From Coprinopsis marcescibilis (taxonomy: Eukaryota > Basidiomycota > Agaricomycetes > Agaricales > Psathyrellaceae), in assembly GCA_004369085.1 (NCBI GenBank), contig ML210275.1, forward strand, positions 1 through 64,000: a stretch of DNA of 64,000 nucleotides. Reading direction: 5' to 3'. Position numbers and translations under genes: made by a program. The notes beneath the pieces are model-generated. The model was given only the letters and a program-made list of their open reading frames with translations, had not been told where the DNA came from and searched no databases. Each line of letters starts with the position of its first letter. Position 1 is the first letter of the stretch. Shown here piece after piece: positions 34,610 to 46,494 of the stretch.

Positions 34610-37600
34610 CTACCTCAACCACTCCTCAAACCTCCCAAACACAATCGCACTCAAACTCCCCACCTCATACGTCGCAAGCAAATTCTAACCCACCCAAATC
34701 AGCATCTACACCACCAACAAAAGGAAAGAAAGGAAACAACACTCACATCAACGAGTTCATTCGGCAACCCATCCAGCGCCAACTGACTCCACCGCGCCAA
34801 TCCCGGTAAAAGACCCGCGAGTCTGATCCTCACTTCCTCTTCTTCCTCTTGCAGTTGCAATTCCTGTCCATCGGCAACCTCCACGATACTCGCACCCCGA
34901 TCCACAGCCTTCCCCTTCCCCTTGCCCTTAGCTTGACCCTGAGCATTCCCCCCCTCAACAAACACATTCCGCTCCAACCCGTCAAACAACACCTCAACCG
35001 CCCGGTCCAAACAGCGCTCAACCACAACCCCAAACTCCACACCCCGCACCACATCCCGCGTCTCATCCACCAACGCGCAAAATGCCTTATCACCGCTGAT
35101 ATGCGGGTACGGGTCCGGCCTCGCGCTTTCCTGTACCCCATCAGCGCCATCGAGAGAAGAGTGCACGAGGTCAGGCCGGCCGTGCAGGGTCGCTGGCGGC
35201 GGAGGAGTGTCATTCCCTGCTGATCCCTCCTTATCCTCGTCGTCGTTGAACCCATCCCGCCCGAAATACTCGACAAACGAGTGGTTGCTGGTGCTAAGCT
35301 GCGAAGAAGATAGGGTGGAATCGTCCGTCGCATCCTGCGTCGCTGTGTCCGCCGGGTGTGCGGTGGGATTGGGCGGCGGTGTGAACCCGCCCTGGACGAG
35401 CACGTGGTGGATCGTCTCGGGGGTCGAGGGAAGTAGCGAGCTTAGAAAGCTAAAACGAGTGGCCGTCAGTATGTGATTTATACTCTCGATTGACTGCAAT
35501 GAAAGAGGGAACGGTGAAGGGGAACGGATGCAGTCGTCGAATAGACTTGGCAGCTCGCTCGACAACGGGACGAAACAAGTCCTTGTCCAACCCAAGCGAA
35601 CAAAGTTCCTCTCCAACCCAAGCGAACAAAGTCCGTGTCCAACCAACCAAAAAACAAACCAAACGAACAAAGCCCACGTCCAACCCAAAACCCACAAAGA
35701 AACACTCACTCAACTCTCCGCTCCCTCCCCTCAAACGTAACCTCATACTCCACCCGGCGCCTCACATCACCCACGAGCCGATGCAGATCCTGCGCCGAAA
35801 GTTTCGTCTTGAGAGATACACTACAAAACAGGGGTGTCAGTAATCGGTAATCAGTAATCAGTAACGAGTCGGAGCACAATGAAAGATGTACAGGCGAATC
35901 GAAACGCAAATGATGCCCCAAGAAACAACGAAACGAAACGCAAATCGGGGGAAAACCCGTCGAAACGAGGACCCGAAAAACAACTCTCGTCAGAGGAGGA
36001 CACATATCCATATCCTCCAACCATCTGCGACGCTCAAGCTCCAGATCAACGAGGGCTGATGCTCCCATCCCATCTGGTCCCGTCCCGCCCTGACTGGTCA
36101 TCACCGGGAGGCCACTCAACACCGACCAAGAGAGTCCAGCTCTCTCTCTCTCTCTCGACACCGCAAAGCCACACTCGCACCCAACGCCGCAACGAAACTC
36201 TCCGCACACCAAACCCCCGTAACCCAATCCCTTCTCAAACCCACTCCCAACCCAAAATATCAACAAAACCCAAACCCCAAACCCAAAGCAACACGATATA
36301 ACCCAAAAAACTCACCCATCAAAAACCTCCTCAACACCCCTCCGCACCCTCTCACCCACATCCTTCCAGCCCACATGCAGCACCCACCAACTAAGCGTCA
36401 AATACTTGTTCTCCGTCTCCTCCTCCAACCTAAACCTCTCCCCTGCTTCTCTCTTTTTCTTTTCCTCCACATCCTCGTCATTATCTCGGCTTTGATCTAG
36501 ACGCGGGTCGGTGAGACCCGTCAAGAGCTTTTCAAAGTCCTCTTCCAGACCACCACCGCCAACCAGCGCACCAAGGTCAACTCCACAGCCCCGCAACACA
36601 CCCCCCACGCGGTCTTTAACCCCACCCCAAACCATCCCCCCCACCAAGGCGCCGACCTCGCCAAGCCCAGACCCGAACCGCTCCTCCACCCGCCTCCGCA
36701 CCTCCTCCTCCCGCTCCTCATCAAACACCGCGAGGACGTACTTGCCGCGGGCGAGGATCGTGAGCTGCAGGTTGGTGAGGAGCGTGAGGAGCGTGAGGCT
36801 GTATAGCGTCGTTAGTGTTCTCGTTAGGGCTGCGTAGGTGTAGGTCGGGTTGGTTGAAGGTCGAAGTCGAAGTCGAAGTCGAAGTAGACGTAGACGTTAA
36901 AGTAGACACAAATAAAAAAATCAGCATCCACTCTCAAAACCCAACAAAGAAGAAACGCACTAAGAATCTTAACCTCATTCCACAACTCGGCCTTCGTTCG
37001 CGGATCCGCCAACGGCGAGCCCGTCGATAGCTCAGAGGCGGAGAGCGAGCTGAACCCGAGGGACGACTGGATGCTTTCGGACTGTCGGGGGTGTTAGTAT
37101 GTTTATTGGGCGTATATGAGTAAATGGGTAAAGGGAGTAAGGAGGTAGGGTAAGAGCGGGTGGCGGACTACGCAACCAGTCGATAAACCACAGGACGAGA
37201 AAAGACGAGAAAGGGACGACGAAAGACGAGGAAAGCAGAAAAGGGGAAAAGGGAAAGATACACACCAAATCAACCCGCACGGCGCTCTCCTCCGAGAGAG
37301 ACGTGGTAGATCCTACGCTGGAGAACGAGGACGACATCGCGTCTTGCGGTGTTTCCCTCTGCTCCCCCTTTTGCTGTCCCTGTTCATGTTCCCTATCCCC
37401 ATCCCCATTCAAAACCCCACTCACAACCCCATCCACATGCACACCCTTACCCACATCCGATGCATCTACACCCTTCTCCCCTAAAAACCCCTGCGCCTGC
37501 GACGACGCGGGGGTGGAGTCCAACGACCCAGATACGAGCGAGTCAGATGCGGAGGTAGACGACGCGAGGTCGGAATCGTGGATCATGTCTATGCTGGATG

Positions 37601-38177
37601 CGAGACTTGGTGTGCGGTCGTTGCTGGTTCCAGTACAGCTGGTGGTTGGTCTGGCCGCACGTTCGAGGGGGGGTTCTAGTGTTGCTTGAGCTTGTGCTGG
37701 TGTCGTTGATGCCTGTGTTGCTGATGCTGAAGCTGGTACTGGTGATGCTGAAGCGGTTGGTGCTGGTGCTGAAGCGGCCACAGCACCATAGCTCGGCTGC
37801 ACACGCGCCCTGCTCCTCGCCTGCAGCTCCTTCGTGATCCCCTCCACATCCATCTCGCCCAATATCTGCGCGGAGAGCTCTGGGAGGAGGGCGAGGACGG
37901 TGTACGAGCTCGTGTCTTGCGTGTGGTCGAAGCGGCGGGTCAGGCTGCGGTTAGGGGTAAGTCAGTCAGTCATTGCTATCGCATCGAACACGGTATGTAC
38001 GATGCACGAAATGCACAAGGCCACGCACTTTTCCTGGGCCTGTCTGTCGCGCTCGAGGGCCTCGCGGGCGTCCTGCAGCCTCTGCTGGATGTAGCCGTTC
38101 GCGAGGTACATCCCCCCGAACCAGCCTGCTGTCTTTGCCACCGTCTTGCGGGACGGTACGAGTTTTGAGAGGCCCAT
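34610..38177 (-). CDS. PEX3: Peroxin 3 (peroxisomal membrane biogenesis factor)
   Basis: Pex3 anchors Pex19 at the peroxisomal and ER membrane and is needed to insert peroxisomal membrane proteins. The N-terminus fits: basic residues, the TM (TAGWFGGMYLANGYI), QQRLQDAREALERDRQAQEK, and after the first intron LTRRFDHTQDTSSYTVLALLPELSAQILGEMDVEGITKELQ. These are the classic Pex3 signatures. Later exons give NLQLTILARGKYVLAVF, KYLTLSWWVLHVGWKDVGERVR, AQDLHRLVGDVRRRVE and the final NLLATYEVGSLSAIVFGRFEEWLR with stop at 34610-34612. A Ser/Ala/Pro-rich insertion of roughly 180 residues (about 37270-37800) follows the ELQARSRARVQPSYGAV segment and makes the protein longer than yeast or animal Pex3. 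Introns are numerous, one carrying a (GAAGTC)n microsatellite near 36860. Start at ATG 38175-38177. Confidence 0.93.
36857..36895. repeat. (GAAGTC)n microsatellite in a PEX3 intron
   Basis: Six-base units (gaagtc/gtagac) repeat about six times in tandem in an intron of PEX3. Confidence 0.8.
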
Positions 38178-38484
38178 CTATACATGTTGTCAATTGGCCG
38201 TACAGTGTACGTAGACAGATAGCATAACTAAACATACCTTTTACCGCGGTGCTGATGATGATAGTTACTGCTGGTTGCTGGCGGTGTGGGAGGTCGACGT
38301 CGAGGGCAAGAAGAAACACATGTCGCAGCGAGACGTCGGGTTAGCCTACTCCGGTCGGTCATCAACACCGGCCAATCATCGTCTTCCATCAGTAACTGGG
38401 GTTAGGGTTAGGAGACACCGGGACCCACCGTGGCGTTTGCAATTCCACCAACAACGACGACGACGACGGTTTCATTCGTTAGAC
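38178..38484. promoter_or_regulatory. Divergent promoter of PEX3 and a small membrane protein, with TTAGGG boxes
   Basis: Both flanking genes start outward from this ~300 bp, so it must hold both promoters. At 38398-38412 it contains ggggttagggttagg, two telomere-type TTAGGG units. In yeasts such boxes can bind Tbf1-type factors at promoters; here that is inference. Confidence 0.55.
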
Positions 38485-38953
38485 ATGGTGCGTTTTTGCT
38501 CGTGAGGCTGTAGACGTTGATGCGAGTGTGGTGTAGGGAGGAGGCGCACGGTATCCATATCCTAAACACGTTTGGTCGCCCGCAGGTCCGTCGTCTGTCC
38601 GTCCTGCTTATGATGTTTGATATGCGAGTGCTGACCTGGTTCGCTAGGCGGCTGGTGGGTGCAGCCCAAGAACTGGGCGTCAAACACTGCAGTAGCGTTC
38701 GTCGGCATCCTCGCTGTGACATACGGAGTCTGGAACCTAAGTGCGGACCACGAGGTGCGTTTTTCGCTCCCCCCACTGCTCGCCCAAATTACTGACACCC
38801 ACCCACTAACAGAGACGCATTACCCAGCCCACCAAATGGATGCCCTCCATGCTCGTGCGTGTTCCGCGTCATTCGACTGCGCTTATGCTGACTCTGTGTT
38901 ATGTTTAACAGTGGGCGAAAGAGTACAAGGAGGCTAAAAAGGACAGCACTTAG
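38485..38953 (+). CDS. Small single-TM protein, possibly mitochondrial
   Basis: A short protein of about 50-60 residues made from four small exons. Exon 2 gives (WWVQ)PKNWASNTAVAFVGILAVTYGVWNLSADHE, with one TM helix. Exon 3 gives RRITQPTKWMPSML and exon 4 gives WAKEYKEAKKDST-stop. The pattern is a basic N-terminus, one TM and a short charged tail with W-x-P-x-x-x-W. It recalls small accessory subunits of mitochondrial inner-membrane complexes, but I cannot name a family. If the acceptor at ggtgcag is used, the initiator ATG (38485-38487) sits alone at the end of exon 1. An upstream acceptor (gctag) would keep GWWVQ but leaves the start unresolved. Confidence 0.65.
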
Positions 38954-40145
38954 AACCACCTAGTCTAGATTCAGCAGACCGAGATCGACCGCAATTGCAT
39001 CTTTTCCTTTCATTTTGCATTCTTCTGTGCTGTATCCTTCGCCCACCGACCACGAGAGAGAAGAGCACGATACCAGCGCACGCCCTTGGTTGGCCGAATG
39101 CTTGGGCAGCAGCCGCGGTCTGGGTGTATGCGAAGAGCGTCGCGTGTCCCGCCTGTGCGCTCCGCTGTATCGACCGTAGCGGCTGCCCGTTGAGTGCTCA
39201 GTACCCGGTACTGACTGCCTACCCCACCCACTCGCTGACGACCGACCGCAAAGCCTAGCTACAACACCCAACCAGGCCCACTCCACCGACTCGCGACCCC
39301 GTTGGGGCTGCGCATTCACCGTAGGCTGACGACCTCATTGCAAATCTAAAAGTCACCGCACTACCCCTCAGCACGGTTTGGGAGCTCGCATCCTATTCTG
39401 ATTTCCGTCTCGCGATCCGAACACGACGCCAATTATTACGGACGGGGGTGTTTGGGGTGGGTCCTGGGATATGTAATACGGTGGTTGGGATGCGCCGTAG
39501 CAAACACCACCACTTTCTACAACGCCCCCTCATTCCAGTATCAAACGGAGTATTCCGCGGGGACACTCCAGGCACGCGCACTCGCTGCTGGGCCGGATGG
39601 CTCCGTCGCGTCGCTGCCAGGCGATGGGTTGTCGATTCCAGTCGCGCGGCACAGCCACGAACTCGATCTAATCTAATCGGACAGCTGGTCCCATCCCTTA
39701 AATTCCGGTTCTGTACCCCTAATGGAGTCTGGACTGCAAATGCACACGGAGACTCGTCAACCCGCTAATCGTCGAACCACCGCCCCTTCAGATTTCAAAA
39801 TTAAAAAAGGAATTCGCATCAAAGCAAGAATGTTTTTTACTTGTTTATAAGTACGTTTGCCTACGGTAAGATGCGACTAACTGGTACTTGTTCAAAGAAA
39901 TTAGTAGCTGGGTGGTCCATGGGTTTGAAACCGGCTGTACATATACTTTATTCCCATTCCCATAAAGCTCGGAACTTCGTTGTACGGTTGGAACTTGGCG
40001 ATTCTGCGAACAAGAGAATATTTATCGTTGTATCCGACGCCGAACAGGGCACAACAACCAAACTAGATTCTGCAGATACTAAGCAGCGCGACGTTGAATC
40101 CCAGCCTAGGACCTCACGGCGAGCCCAAAGTCCAAGACAAGCACT
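38954..40145. other. Intergenic region with SINE-like repeat copy
   Basis: No gene is supported. It holds the repeat at 39550-39680. A plus-strand frame at 39841-40254 is not recognisable. Confidence 0.45.
39550..39680 (+). repeat. SINE-like dispersed repeat, copy 2
   Basis: Same start (ccgcggggacac) and end (gcacagccacga..cgatctaatctaatcgg) as the copy at 27971-28135, about 35 bp shorter in the middle. It has an A-box-like atggctccgtcg (39597-39608) and a B-box-like gggttgtcgattcc (39626-39639). Confidence 0.6.
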
Positions 40146-40852
40146 TTACACTAATATACACAGTGTGAATTTCGAAAAAATAAAGAGAACTTGGTTAGCT
40201 TGTTGCCACCTGAGACAAATTGGGACTCGTACGTACATGGGAACACCACGGTGATCAGCAACGACACCGTTACTTGACGGGTACCGCGGTGCGATGCTGC
40301 GAACACGAACAACGCCAAAAACGCGCTTGAGCACGTTGAGCGCGGCGGCCAATGCGCGATTTTGCTGCGCCGAGGCTTTGTGTTTGGTGTTGGCCCGGCT
40401 ATATGTTAACGAAAACATCAGCGAACGAGCTGCGAGTTATAGTCTAGATGGCAATGTGGTAGAGAACCGGATGTATTATGTATGTATGATGGACCATGAT
40501 CTCATTGAAACCGCGAAACAAGGTCTTCCGAAGAGAGAAACTTGGAAGACAGCAAAAAAAAACAAAGAAAAAAAGCAGCGTGTAATACTGCGAATTGGAC
40601 TACTTACACGGGGGGGATGTGTCTCTCGCCCTTATTCTGCACGTCGGACCTCTTGAAGAGCCTCGGGACGTCGGTGACCTTGACCTTGAATCCCGTTCGC
40701 GGTCCCACTTGACGCCCTCCGGCTAAACCTGTTTGTGGGCACCGACATTGCCGTTGCCATTGCCATTGCGTGCGGGCAGGAGGACTCGGAGCGACAGGGA
40801 CCACCAGCATAGCGCTATGGCCCATGACGAACAATCTGAATAGGGGGTTCAT
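40146..40852 (-). pseudogene. Remote SnoaL-like gene or relic, copy 4
   Basis: Two minus-strand frames together echo the SnoaL family. Exon 1 (40608-40852) ends DVPRLFKRSDVQNKGERHIPP, against DFFDILLRRHDVQTAFDKYIPG in copy 2. It then meets a strong gtaagt donor in phase 2, the same phase as in the family. Exon 2 (from 40398) reads TKHKASAQQNRALAAALNVLKRVF, against YIQHNPTAQQGRAFAIPFIQGLF. The C-terminal DYFRFxGTCxVEHWDV block is missing, no good signal peptide is visible, and the intron would be 209 nt. I infer a diverged, truncated family member. It may be non-functional, and the resemblance could be chance. Confidence 0.4.
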
Positions 40853-41790
40853 GCGCGGTTCCCCGTGCCTGTGACGAAATCCAGGTGAGATGCCAGCCGG
40901 ATGTGGGCTGTGTTGTGGGATGTACCTTGGACGAAGATGAACTTGATGAAAGATACAAGCTTATCACAAGTAACAAAGGATTCTGGATGAAAATTGTGTT
41001 ATCAAGCTACACCTTTATAAATGCATGCAAGATTGCGGGAATTAGGAGCAGAGGCATGGCATGATCCATGTAGTGCTCAAGCCTCCGCCCTCCCTTCGGC
41101 CTGCAAGTGCACCGCGGAGCCCACGGCTACTAATTATGTACCGTCATGGTCACGCCAGAGGCGTTCCGGCCATCATCATCAACGCAACCTTGAGCACTGT
41201 AAGGATTGCCGTTGTTCCTACATACAGCCTACTACGTACTATGTACTATGTACTTGCTATCTGGGCGCCCCTCGGATATCCGCGGCAGTCTGTATGATAC
41301 TTGACTGTATCTACAACTATTTTGTGATTGGAATTTGGTGGGGAACAGAAAGGATTGCAGCCACGTGTTAGTAGGTCTAGCCTACACGCTGTTCAAGGGA
41401 CTTTCTACGACAGATGAGGATGAGACAGCGCCGTCCGGCATTTTCAAGAAGCCCCGCTATCGTTGAAAGTTGATTCCCAGCAAAAACCCCGTCTGCAATG
41501 AAATACATATGAGAAACATTTAATGCATAGCTATACATACTGTCACAATCGACGCACATTATCAATCTTCGCCTGTCAGTTCAGTGTTCTCAGTGCTGCT
41601 CCAAAATGCAAGCTTCTGCCACTGTCCATCGATCATGATATTGGCGGCTGGGCCGAGCTGGCATGAACACGTGGCTCACGTCGTGTCGCGGGCTCGCCGC
41701 TCGCGTTCGCGTTCGTGTTGACAACGTTGGGTCGACCGTAACCGCCAGCCTCTGAATCAAATTCATCGCACTGCCTTTCTCTACTGTGAT
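40853..41790. other. Intergenic region at presumed left edge of the CACTA element
   Basis: No gene is supported. The left end of the CACTA-like element should lie here, but I could not identify terminal inverted repeats or a target duplication. Confidence 0.4.
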
Positions 41791-44700
41791 ATGGGGCGTC
41801 GAAAGAGTGGTAACTCTGGTGAGGCACAGCCCAGGAAGCAAGATCTTCAGCAGTGCTTTTGCAATCGTTGTCATGGTGCACTCAGAACAGCGCGTACACG
41901 CCGGGACCATCGAAAAGAGCAGGCGAGACTGGCTGCTGGACCTGGAGCCGACTCACAGTCAGTTAGCATGCTTGTCAACAAACGCAGGCATGTAGAAACT
42001 CAGCAGGATGAGATGAGTCTTTCGAACGAGCATCAGTTGGCTAAACGGGCACGCATGGTCACTACAGTATGTATCATTCTATATTTCAGGGCGCAAAACT
42101 CACAGCATACTCCGTAGGGTGCACCAGCAGGTACACAGGCCAATGAAGGTCGTTTAGAAAGATTGGATGAATTCCAACGGGATGATTGTCACACAGAGCA
42201 GGGTACTGCTGCCAGTAGCACGGGTGTTCGAGCGACATCTCGGAGTCCAACTCTGTTTGGCTCCTCTATCAATACAGATGACGAGGGCACTGAGGTGAGT
42301 ACAATGTGGGATCCTAGATGCTTTCTTGTCTGATAGGCACTCGGTAGTCGCCGCAAACAGACCAGGAACCAGGAAGCTCCCACCCCCCCGAGTCGAACAA
42401 CACATGCTCAGGCTCAATGCAGTCGTCCGAGTCTGAATCGGAGCAAGCCCCAAAGGACACAGACCGCACTGGCAACAGCACTAATGACGAGGAACAAGCT
42501 CAGCGCATAGAGAACGAGCGGATACTGGAACAGATACGGTGGCAGGAGGCTCAATCAACCACCACTAGCACTTCGGGCAGACCACCCTCAGATAACAGCA
42601 GCCCTCCAGAGGAGACCGACGACGAACTAAGGTCCTCTTACATCCAGCATGTCCAGTTCTCACTCGAATTCCTCAACTTGATCAAGTCAGCTACTCTCGA
42701 AAACGACAACCTCGATGCAGATACACTGCAAAGGCTTCGCTCTCCAGAGCCACCACTTGCCGAAAGCGAGCTAGCCGGATACAAGCCATCTCTTGATCTG
42801 TACTTCTCCTGTGCGTCTGCCCCAGAATCGACCTACAATGCTGTTCGAGAAGTCTTCATGGAGCAAAACCCCGAGAAGGAGATTCTTTCGATCTACCGCG
42901 TTCGCCAACTCATTCAACGTCTTACTGGCATCACACCTGCTTATGACGACATGTGCATCAAGGGATGCTCTGCTTACACTGGACCGCTCAAGGACTTCGA
43001 CCATTGTCCCAAAGCAAATTGCAATGAGCCTCGGTACCTTCCCGGACGAACTGGAACAGCAAGACAGCAAGCTTGTACTATCCCTCTGGGTCCGCAGATA
43101 CAGGCACTTCGACAGTCCAAGGAAGGCTCGCTTGCACTACAGTACCGGTCCCGCAAGATTGCAGAAATACTCGAATCACTGACAGTTGAACCAATCTACG
43201 ATGATGTATTCTGTGGTCAAGATTTCAAAGATCTAGGCATCACTCTGGGTATCCCGCCACCAAACGAGGACGACATATTCATTGGTCTTTCAATAGACGG
43301 TGCTCAGCTATATCGAGACAAGGCCTCAGATACCTACTTCGGAATCTGGATCGTCTACGACTATGATCCATCAATCCGGTACAAGCGACGTCATATCCTC
43401 CCAGCGTTCATTATTCCAGGTCCTGAGAAGCCTGGTAATATCCAGTCCTATCTGTTTCGCTCTCTCTATCATCTTTCTGCGCTTCAAAATGAAGGGAACA
43501 GTGCCGGCTTTAAGGCCTACGATGCACTAAAGGATAGTGTGATTAACTCGCGGATTTTCTTTGCCTTTGGGACGGCAGATACCATTGGGCTTGTCGATCT
43601 TGATGGTCGAGCTGGACACCATGGTGCTCATGGTTGTCGCCTAGGCTGCCCGATGCAAGGACGACATAAACCTGGATGTGGTATCTACTACGCAGTTCAT
43701 CTTTGTCCCAACAACTACACTGTACCAGAATGCTCTCATGCCGACTTCGACTTCCGATCACTTCAGCTTCCAACTGTTGAGAAGTACCGCAGCGACCTAA
43801 GGAAAGTAGTCACCGCCGCCAACGCAACTGCTTACAAGGCTGCACGATTAGCAACTGGAATCACGAAACCGTCACTCATCTGTGGTCTGCGATACGCCCT
43901 ACCTCCACCAAAGTGCTTCATGGTCGATCTCATGCACCTTTTCTTCAACAACATCCCTGACTTGATGCTTTCACTGTGGCGGGGTACTATCGACTGCGCA
44001 AAAACTGATTCGAAGGCAACATGGGATTGGATGACATTCACTGGTCCGATATTCAAGCGGCATGGGCAACTTGTGGCCGAAGCCAAGCAGTACTTCCCAT
44101 CGTATTTTCATCGACCTCCCCGTAACCCTGCAGAGAAGCTGAACAGCGGGTTCAAGGCTACCGAGTACTGTCTATATTTCTTTGGCCTTGGACCTGCTCT
44201 TTTCAAATCGCTCCTTCCTGACAAGTACTGGCAACACTATTGCATGTTGGTTCATGCTGTCCGAATACTGGTCCAGCGCCGGATTACTCAAACTCAGATG
44301 CTCGAGGCGTATTCTCTGGTTGTCCGGTTTGTGGAAGACTTCGAAAACCTCTACTATCAACGCCGCGTCGATCGAATCCATTTCTGTCGACCATGTCTTC
44401 ATACCCTTCTCCATGCTCCCAAAGAGATTTACCGTGCAGGTCCAGGTGCTTATTCGACACAGTTCACTCTAGAAGGTACGATTGGACTTCTGGTTGGCGA
44501 TATTCGACAACATTCCACACCGTTCGCCAATGTCATTCAAATCGGAATTCGCCGTTCTCAAGTTAACGCGCTTCAAGCCATGTATCCACAGCTTATACGC
44601 GAGAAGGCCAAGACCCAGAAGCACTCCCTTTCAACAGGCAACGGCTATGTCTTTCTAACTCCGCGAACTGAGAAAGCTGAGAAGCTTGGGAATGCTCTGC

Positions 44701-45262
44701 AGGCGGCATTGATAAAAGAGAGGTTTGGGCTTGATAAGGTTCGAAGATGGGGACGTGTTCAGCTGTACAATGGTCAAACCGTACGTAGCCGATACGCAGA
44801 GGATAAAGTGAAGACACTCATGCGGAGGGTTGCAAGGATGATAAAGGTAAATTTCTTCTTGCCATTCAATCATACTATTTGCTAACTAGTAAAGTCTACC
44901 TTCGCATGCAGTTCCGACTCAACAACACTATTCACTATGGCGAGGTTCAGTTCTTCTTTTATCACGCTTCCGTCGCATATGCGGTTGTTTCGAAGTTCTC
45001 AGACCCGGATCCCTTGCTGTCTCAGCTTTCGCTTCAGACAGTTCTGGCAATGCGCTACTGTGGAGATGAAGACCTACTCATATTAACAGTGGATACCATC
45101 ATCTCGCTAATTTCGATGCAGAAGATTCCGTTAACTGACGGTGAAGCCGAACAAGCTCAGCGATGGTTTCCTGTGGAGAAATCAGGTCTAGACGATATGC
45201 GTCCACTTAACCCTGCAGAGTTAGATGTGGATCAGGAGGAATTGGACGAACTCGTTGAGTAA
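41791..45262 (+). mobile_element. tnp2-type (CACTA/Plavaka-like) transposase, intact
   Basis: A full transposase of more than 1,000 residues in four exons. Exon 1 (41791-42066) carries a zinc-knuckle-like CFCNRCHGALRTARTRRDH. Exon 2 (42118-42294) is a linker, joined in frame to EPGSSHPPESNN and the long exon reaching 44850. That exon holds the PF02992-like tnp2 core: GLSIDGAQLYRDKASD, RYKRRHILPAF, GHHGAHGCRLGCPMQGRHKPG, CFMVDLMHLFFNNIPDLMLSLWRGT, HRPPRNPAEKLNSGFKA, GLGPALFKSLLPDKYW and IRQHSTPFANV. A final exon (from about 44911) adds an alpha/beta tail ending at 45262. There are no stops or frameshifts, so the element looks recent. Such elements are common in Agaricomycetes. The two following genes share its orientation and are probably part of it. 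Confidence 0.92.
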
Positions 45263-45335
45263 ATTAACTGCCTGAATCCTTAATTCTATTTTTTGTTTGG
45301 TTTCCCGTTCCACCAGCAACTTGAGTAGGCTGCAC

Positions 45336-45370
45336 ACGGCTCATTGGAGCCGTTGACAGGCATGCCTGTC
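45336..45370. repeat. Two adjacent hairpin palindromes
   Basis: ACGGCTC/GAGCCGT with a 4-nt loop (45336-45353) is followed after one base by the perfect 16-bp palindrome GACAGGCATGCCTGTC (45355-45370). They lie between two transposon genes and may act in 3' end formation or transposase binding. Confidence 0.8.
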
Positions 45371-45424
45371 GCTTACCAATAGCAAGCAATATAAAGTGCT
45401 TCTATTCTTTTTTCTGTTCGTTTC

Positions 45425-46315
45425 ATGCATCCAGTAAAACTCGAAGATATTCAGCCTCCCTCTACACCTCAGCAGGTATCGAGCCCTACTTCAGTCTCAT
45501 TGAACTACGGTGCTGGAGTCTACAACACCGACAGTCCAACGGAACCTGATTCTGAATCAAACAAATCACTTTTCATCTCTGATAACGGCACAGCAGAGCA
45601 GGGGGATTTAGACGCGATGGTATGTATACCAGCTGTCTGTCTACACGTTTTGGGCTAACTTAGTGTGGAAGACGACAATCTCAAGTAAAAATGTTCAACA
45701 GTGGGTCAACAGTTGTCAGAGCACTACTGCCGCTGGTGAACATGGACTACCATGTGAACATGATGGAGTTCCAGTCAACAGCAAAGAATTCGGAGGAGTA
45801 GAAGGCCAATCTGATAGAATAGAGTCTGAAAAGGCTCTCAGCTATGTCGAGGAATCCCAGGTAAGTACTTATTTCAACGCAATACAATCTTTCCTCTGAC
45901 TTTTGACCATGAATTTTCAACAGAACCCATATGCTGCAGAAGCGGCTCTACTCTTCGAAACGCAGGCAGCCGAGTGTGGATCCCCTCCATTAGAGCCATA
46001 CGCAAGCTTTGCGAGCTCAAATACAGTGATGGTAGCATTGGGTGGCGGCGGCACCAAGTCCTCTATGGCCATGAGTTCCAACATGAACTTGTTGCCTGAG
46101 ACTAGTGTATTGGGGAAGCGAAGACACAATAGGTCCAATGATACAAGATCATTGAAGAAACAGCAGTCTCGAGGCCAACTTGAGGCCCAAGCATCCCTTG
46201 ATAGCATCGAACGATGCTTGGCCGAAACTGATGCGGAGTTATGTGATTTGCTTGAGCGCCGTAGAGTTTTAGAAGAGGGCAAAAAGTCCATTATCACCGC
46301 ACTCAACTTGTTTTA
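45425..46315 (+). CDS. Transposon accessory protein 1 (unknown)
   Basis: Three exons. The first is Ser/Pro/Glu-rich (MHPVKLEDIQPPSTPQQVSS). After an intron following GDLDAM the frame continues WVNSCQSTTAAGEHGLPCEHDG. After EESQ it joins NPYAAEAALLFETQAAECG. The C-terminal ~60 residues carry a basic patch (GKRRHNRSNDTRSLKKQQS) and a leucine-rich coiled coil (SIERCLAETDAELCDLLERRRVLEE). It is probably a DNA-binding or oligomerising partner of the transposase, by analogy with CACTA second products; this is inference from position. The gene lies 160 bp downstream of the transposase stop, same strand. Confidence 0.65.
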
Positions 46316-46494
46316 ATTGTTCTTAGCTCTTAGTATGCTGTTGCTGTTCAGATATATAATTTGCAGTGTCCTTGCAGTGTCCGAGGAGGATGTAGTCTAT
46401 TAATAAATCCAAGTCACGCCTATACCTGTCGAGCTGTCCAATTAATCGAAGCATTGAATTTTTCACTGTGTCTCCCTTTCTTTATCCTCCTCTC

